Source of the DNA: Cerioporus squamosus
Lineage: Eukaryota; Basidiomycota; Agaricomycetes; Polyporales; Polyporaceae
Reading direction: 5' to 3'
DNA length: 21,612 nt
NCBI GenBank assembly: GCA_022592435.1
Contig: JABYQS010000464.1
Location: forward strand, 1 to 21,612
Under the pieces are notes generated by a model that was not told the DNA's origin, made no database searches, and saw nothing but the letters and a program-made list of their open reading frames with translations. Shown piece after piece: positions 18,646-21,612 of the stretch. Position 1 is the stretch's first letter; each line of letters opens with the position of its first letter. The position numbers were made by a program, and so were the translations under genes.

Positions 18646-19246
18646 GACTAGTACTAGAGATAGAGAACTGCTACATGCCACATTGTCATTGCCCTGCCAG
18701 GGGACTTTGTTTCTTTTTCTACGGGCAGAGAGCCGCGACAGGACGCGGCTGCCCATGTACGTAACGTTTGGTCCCGAAACAAGCGGTGATAGGGGAGAGT
18801 GAGGACCAGTCCCGTTGCGGGACTTGAGCTCGACTCTAGTTCTCGTAAGCTGCTTGTCGCTCTCTGAGTCTCTTCCTTGTTCGCTGTTCTGTTGACATGA
18901 GGAGATTTGGAAGCTAGATTCAAGAGAAAGCCTTCCGAGTCGCAGCAGTTCCGAGTCCGTTACTCTCAGGTTCGGCTTTTACCGGGCCGGTCAACCGAGG
19001 CGGGATGACTGATGCGGGAGGAGCCTGGCGTTCCTCCTCCTGCTCCGCCTGTCGACCTGCGCGGCGACGACATCGACAACTACGACGACGAGGACAAGTA
19101 GGACAGCGAGGACGCTGTCTTGCCTGCTTCTCTTGGGCCCATTCTCATCGCAGGCTTCCCCCTGGTCTTCCTCATTCTCTTCGGGCTGGTTCAGGCTGTT
19201 TCTCCTATCGTCTCCTCTGTCATCAGGCAATATCGCTCTCTCAAAG
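18646..19246. other. Divergent intergenic region between two F-box genes
   Basis: These 600 bp separate the minus-strand and plus-strand F-box genes and should hold both promoters. Pyrimidine-rich sequence dominates 19120-19235, just upstream of the ATG at 19247, as is common in fungal promoters and leaders. No convincing additional gene is present. Confidence 0.45.
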
Positions 19247-21060
19247 ATGAAACGCGAACTGTCGCCGGCACCTTTGCCGCCGCCCAAGCGTGCTCATACG
19301 TTCTCGGAGCTTTCTATGGATGTGCACAAGCCGCGATTGACACTCGACGCCCTCTCTTCGACGAGATCATCCTCCTCATCCTCTCGTATCTCTCGTGGAC
19401 CGACCTATGTGCTCTGCAGGCCACCAATAGGAACTTCTTCCGACTATCTCTAGACAACCAGGTACATACTTGATCATCACGAGAAGACGTGAAGCATCGA
19501 TATTGAACATCTTCCCCGCATAGTTGTGGAAGTCGCTCTACATCAGCGAGTACGGCAGGGCTCGACTAAGAGGCGGGAGAGGCTTCATCGGTCGGGGCGA
19601 TGGCCGCGAGGTGAAGCCCCTACCAGGGAGAGCGAAAGGAGAGAACGTGAAGGACTGGAAGTGGATGTTTCGCATCAGTTCGAACTGGCGGACAGGTGAG
19701 CAAATTCATGCTTGTAGCATCGAACGGACTCCTATTCATTCGGTTCACTAGGCCGTTGCTCGGTAGAGCACTCGACATGGGCAATCCGCTGGGATCACAC
19801 TCGGGGGCCGCTCAGCTGGACGAGACCCACCTGCTGCTTGCCGGAAACGTCACTGTAGCAGCTTCGTCAAGGCCGAGTACCACCCCCACAGTTGTCGTAA
19901 CATCGTCCGCCCACGCGCCACATACTCTGCGGTGTCCATCGAGCCGTGGCAACACCGCTTATATCACCGCTCTGGCACTTGATCAGTCTCCCCCGACTTC
20001 TGGGCACCATGGACGGCTCATCAGCTTCCTGTCCACGGGCGAGGTTTGTGCTATATACGATAGACCACCATTCTCCGTCGTCATCATCGGCGGTTCACGT
20101 ACGTCCCCTGGGGAGCTCACGATATGCACCTATCGTGCAAGCCGTCTACCACCATCCCCTCCTCGTCACGCTCTCGCAGTCCTTCCACCTCTCGATCTAC
20201 GACATCTCAAGAACACTGTCCGCCACACGCAAACGCTCACCTCATTCACGTCTTATCCGCCAAGCTCGCTCGTCCTCTCCACGCCCTCGCGCGACCTACA
20301 AGCTCGTCCTCGCATACGCCATCCCCGTGTACCCCTCGCACTGGTCGGTGGGCGCCACGGAGCTCATTGTCGCGAACACGGAGTCGGAGCGTATGATCGT
20401 CGCGAGCACGCGCACCACGCGCGCCGTCGACGTCCCTCAAGGCTGGCTCGACGAGAACAAGATGCGCACGATCCGCGAGCAGTGGAGCCGCAAGGTCGCA
20501 CGCGTCGCGGACACGCAGACGGACGGAAAGTGGGTCGTCCTCGCCCCGGGACACGACATTCCTACCACGGCACTCGAAGACGAGCAGCCCGCGTCTGGCA
20601 GCGCTTCGCCATCGTCGTCGTCCAGCGCGTCCCCGTCGTCGTCGCCATCCCCGTATGCGTCGTCGAGCATGTACAGCGCGTCGGGGCTGCAGCTGTACCG
20701 CCTGCACCTGCCGTCGCCGTCTTCGAGCTCGGCGTCGCCCAAGCTAAACTTCGTGCGTACCCTCCACGGGCAGATCGGGCCGGTCTCCGCGCTTGCTCTT
20801 GCGGACGGGCGGTGCGTGAGTCTCGGGTGAACGGCAGCATATGGGTGTGGGATCTTGAGGCTGGGACAGGGACGGAGGTGAGCGGCGGACTGGACGAGGC
20901 TTCCGATGACGACGAGGAGGATGAGGAGAGGAGAGCGGAGGTGTGGGAGATGGTTAAGCTGCGCATTGCGAGAGGGGCGAGGGGGTCGGTTGTGTTCGAT
21001 GATAGAAGGATCGTCAGTGCGAGCGGGCGGGGCGTGGAGGTGAGGAGGTTTGATATCTAA
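19247..21060 (+). pseudogene. F-box/WD40-type gene with multiple frameshifts
   Basis: ATG 19247 opens with KRELSPAPLPPPKRAHTFSE. An F-box (LFDEIILLILSYLSWTDLCA) follows, an intron at 19462-19523, then LWKSLYISEYG, an intron at 19696-19751 and NWRTGRCSVE. Downstream comes LISFLSTGE, a beta-rich region (YAPIVQAVYHHPLLVTL, SFHLSIYDIS), ATYKLVLAYAIPVYPSHW, a Ser-rich loop and terminal WD-like repeats (HGQIGPVSALALADGR, VNGSIWVWDLEAG, then DDRRIVSASGRGVEVRRFDI). Such proteins are SCF substrate receptors. The product is split between frames at about 19351-19358 (extra CT), 19769, 20043 (extra G), 20207, 20290 and 20824. Between breaks the sequence is coding quality without internal stops. It is either a recent pseudogene or a poorly called consensus. 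Confidence 0.75.
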
Positions 21061-21612
21061 TACTTTGTGGGAGGACGGGTGAGTGGGTGGATGTTGGGTG
21101 GTATCATTATATGCTTGGTTCCAATGGTTCGTGCCTCTGTACTATATCTCCTGTGCTATAGAGCTCTGCTTGATTGCTTCTTCGCAGTTACTCAATTCAT
21201 GGGAAGAACTCGAACACCGTCCCCCAGGCTCTACACATCCCTCAAGGCCTCATGAACTTGTTCTGGATACACTCCGCGCCATCTATTTCGCAACTGCGTT
21301 GATTACGTTACCGGGTCGGCCGTTAAATATCATAGTTCATAACGTCAGATCCACCAACCGCAGTCGCCACATCCTCCTTCCTCCGCCCTACCATTTACTG
21401 CTGCCCGTGTCCCAACCCACCGCTGCAATGGGCACCGCGTGCTGTCATGGCTCTCTACGCGTAGAAAAATTCCCACAGCATCTCGGCAGGACAACGCAGA
21501 TGTCACGGTATGGGTGTTACACACTCCCATCCAAGCAGTATGATGTGCTTGAAGATGACGGGACCGGATGCCAGGTCGATGTTTCACATAACACAGAAGT
21601 AGCAACAGGCGA
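21061..21612. other. 3' flank to the right window edge
   Basis: Only short open frames without recognisable motifs occur on either strand, and no terminator or repeat is evident. It is probably the 3' untranslated region of the F-box/WD40 gene followed by intergenic DNA. Confidence 0.4.

Noticed and set aside
19120..19473. A 117-codon plus-strand frame with a hydrophobic start, upstream of and including the F-box
   Set aside because: It opens with TTG, its hydrophobic part comes from a pyrimidine-rich leader, and the better N terminus (KRELSPAPLPPPKR) starts at ATG 19247 in another frame.
20246..20966. Long minus-strand frames over the Ser-rich region of the F-box/WD40 gene
   Set aside because: They are antisense shadows of TCG/TCC-rich serine codons, dominated by Asp/Arg runs.

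Overview
The window looks like nuclear DNA of a basidiomycete fungus, most likely an Agaricomycete. Genes are split by many short GT...AG introns (about 41-67 bp), the sequence is GC-rich, and the families present are typical of these fungi: a HET-domain protein, a CFEM-type GPI protein, F-box proteins and a fungal PhyH-type dioxygenase. All gene structures were built by hand from reading frames, splice sites and family motifs; nothing was searched against a database.

Layout. 3-134: possible 3' end of a gene cut by the window edge. 1161-4476 (+): a 1012-residue, largely disordered protein of a family I do not recognise. 4651-6354 (+): a PhyH-type 2-oxoglutarate/Fe(II) dioxygenase gene whose 5' end is broken by frameshifts. 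6851-8301 (+): a shorter (430-residue) paralogue of the first gene, with the same two conserved blocks and conserved intron positions. 8691-11006 (+): an intronless 771-residue HET protein. 11154-12435 (-): a secreted AttH/CrtC-like lipocalin-fold protein interrupted by an in-frame stop, with a 16-bp minisatellite between its TATA box and start codon. 12557-14198: no gene seen; it contains one imperfect hairpin. 14199-14983 (-): a CFEM-like GPI-anchored protein. 14984-17230: gene-poor, with coding-like fragments. 17276-18645 (-): an F-box/leucine-rich protein broken at its N terminus. 19247-21060 (+): an F-box/WD40-type gene with about six reading-frame breaks.

How it fits together. There is no obvious shared pathway. 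The left half holds intact genes: the paralogue pair and HET. Four of the remaining genes carry inactivating lesions, mainly small indels in otherwise well-kept coding sequence. This suggests recent decay of accessory genes or local consensus errors. The least explained items are the tandem paralogue pair with two uncharacterised conserved blocks, the 12-nt microexon carrying a catalytic Asp of the dioxygenase, and the 5'UTR minisatellite of the lipocalin-like gene.
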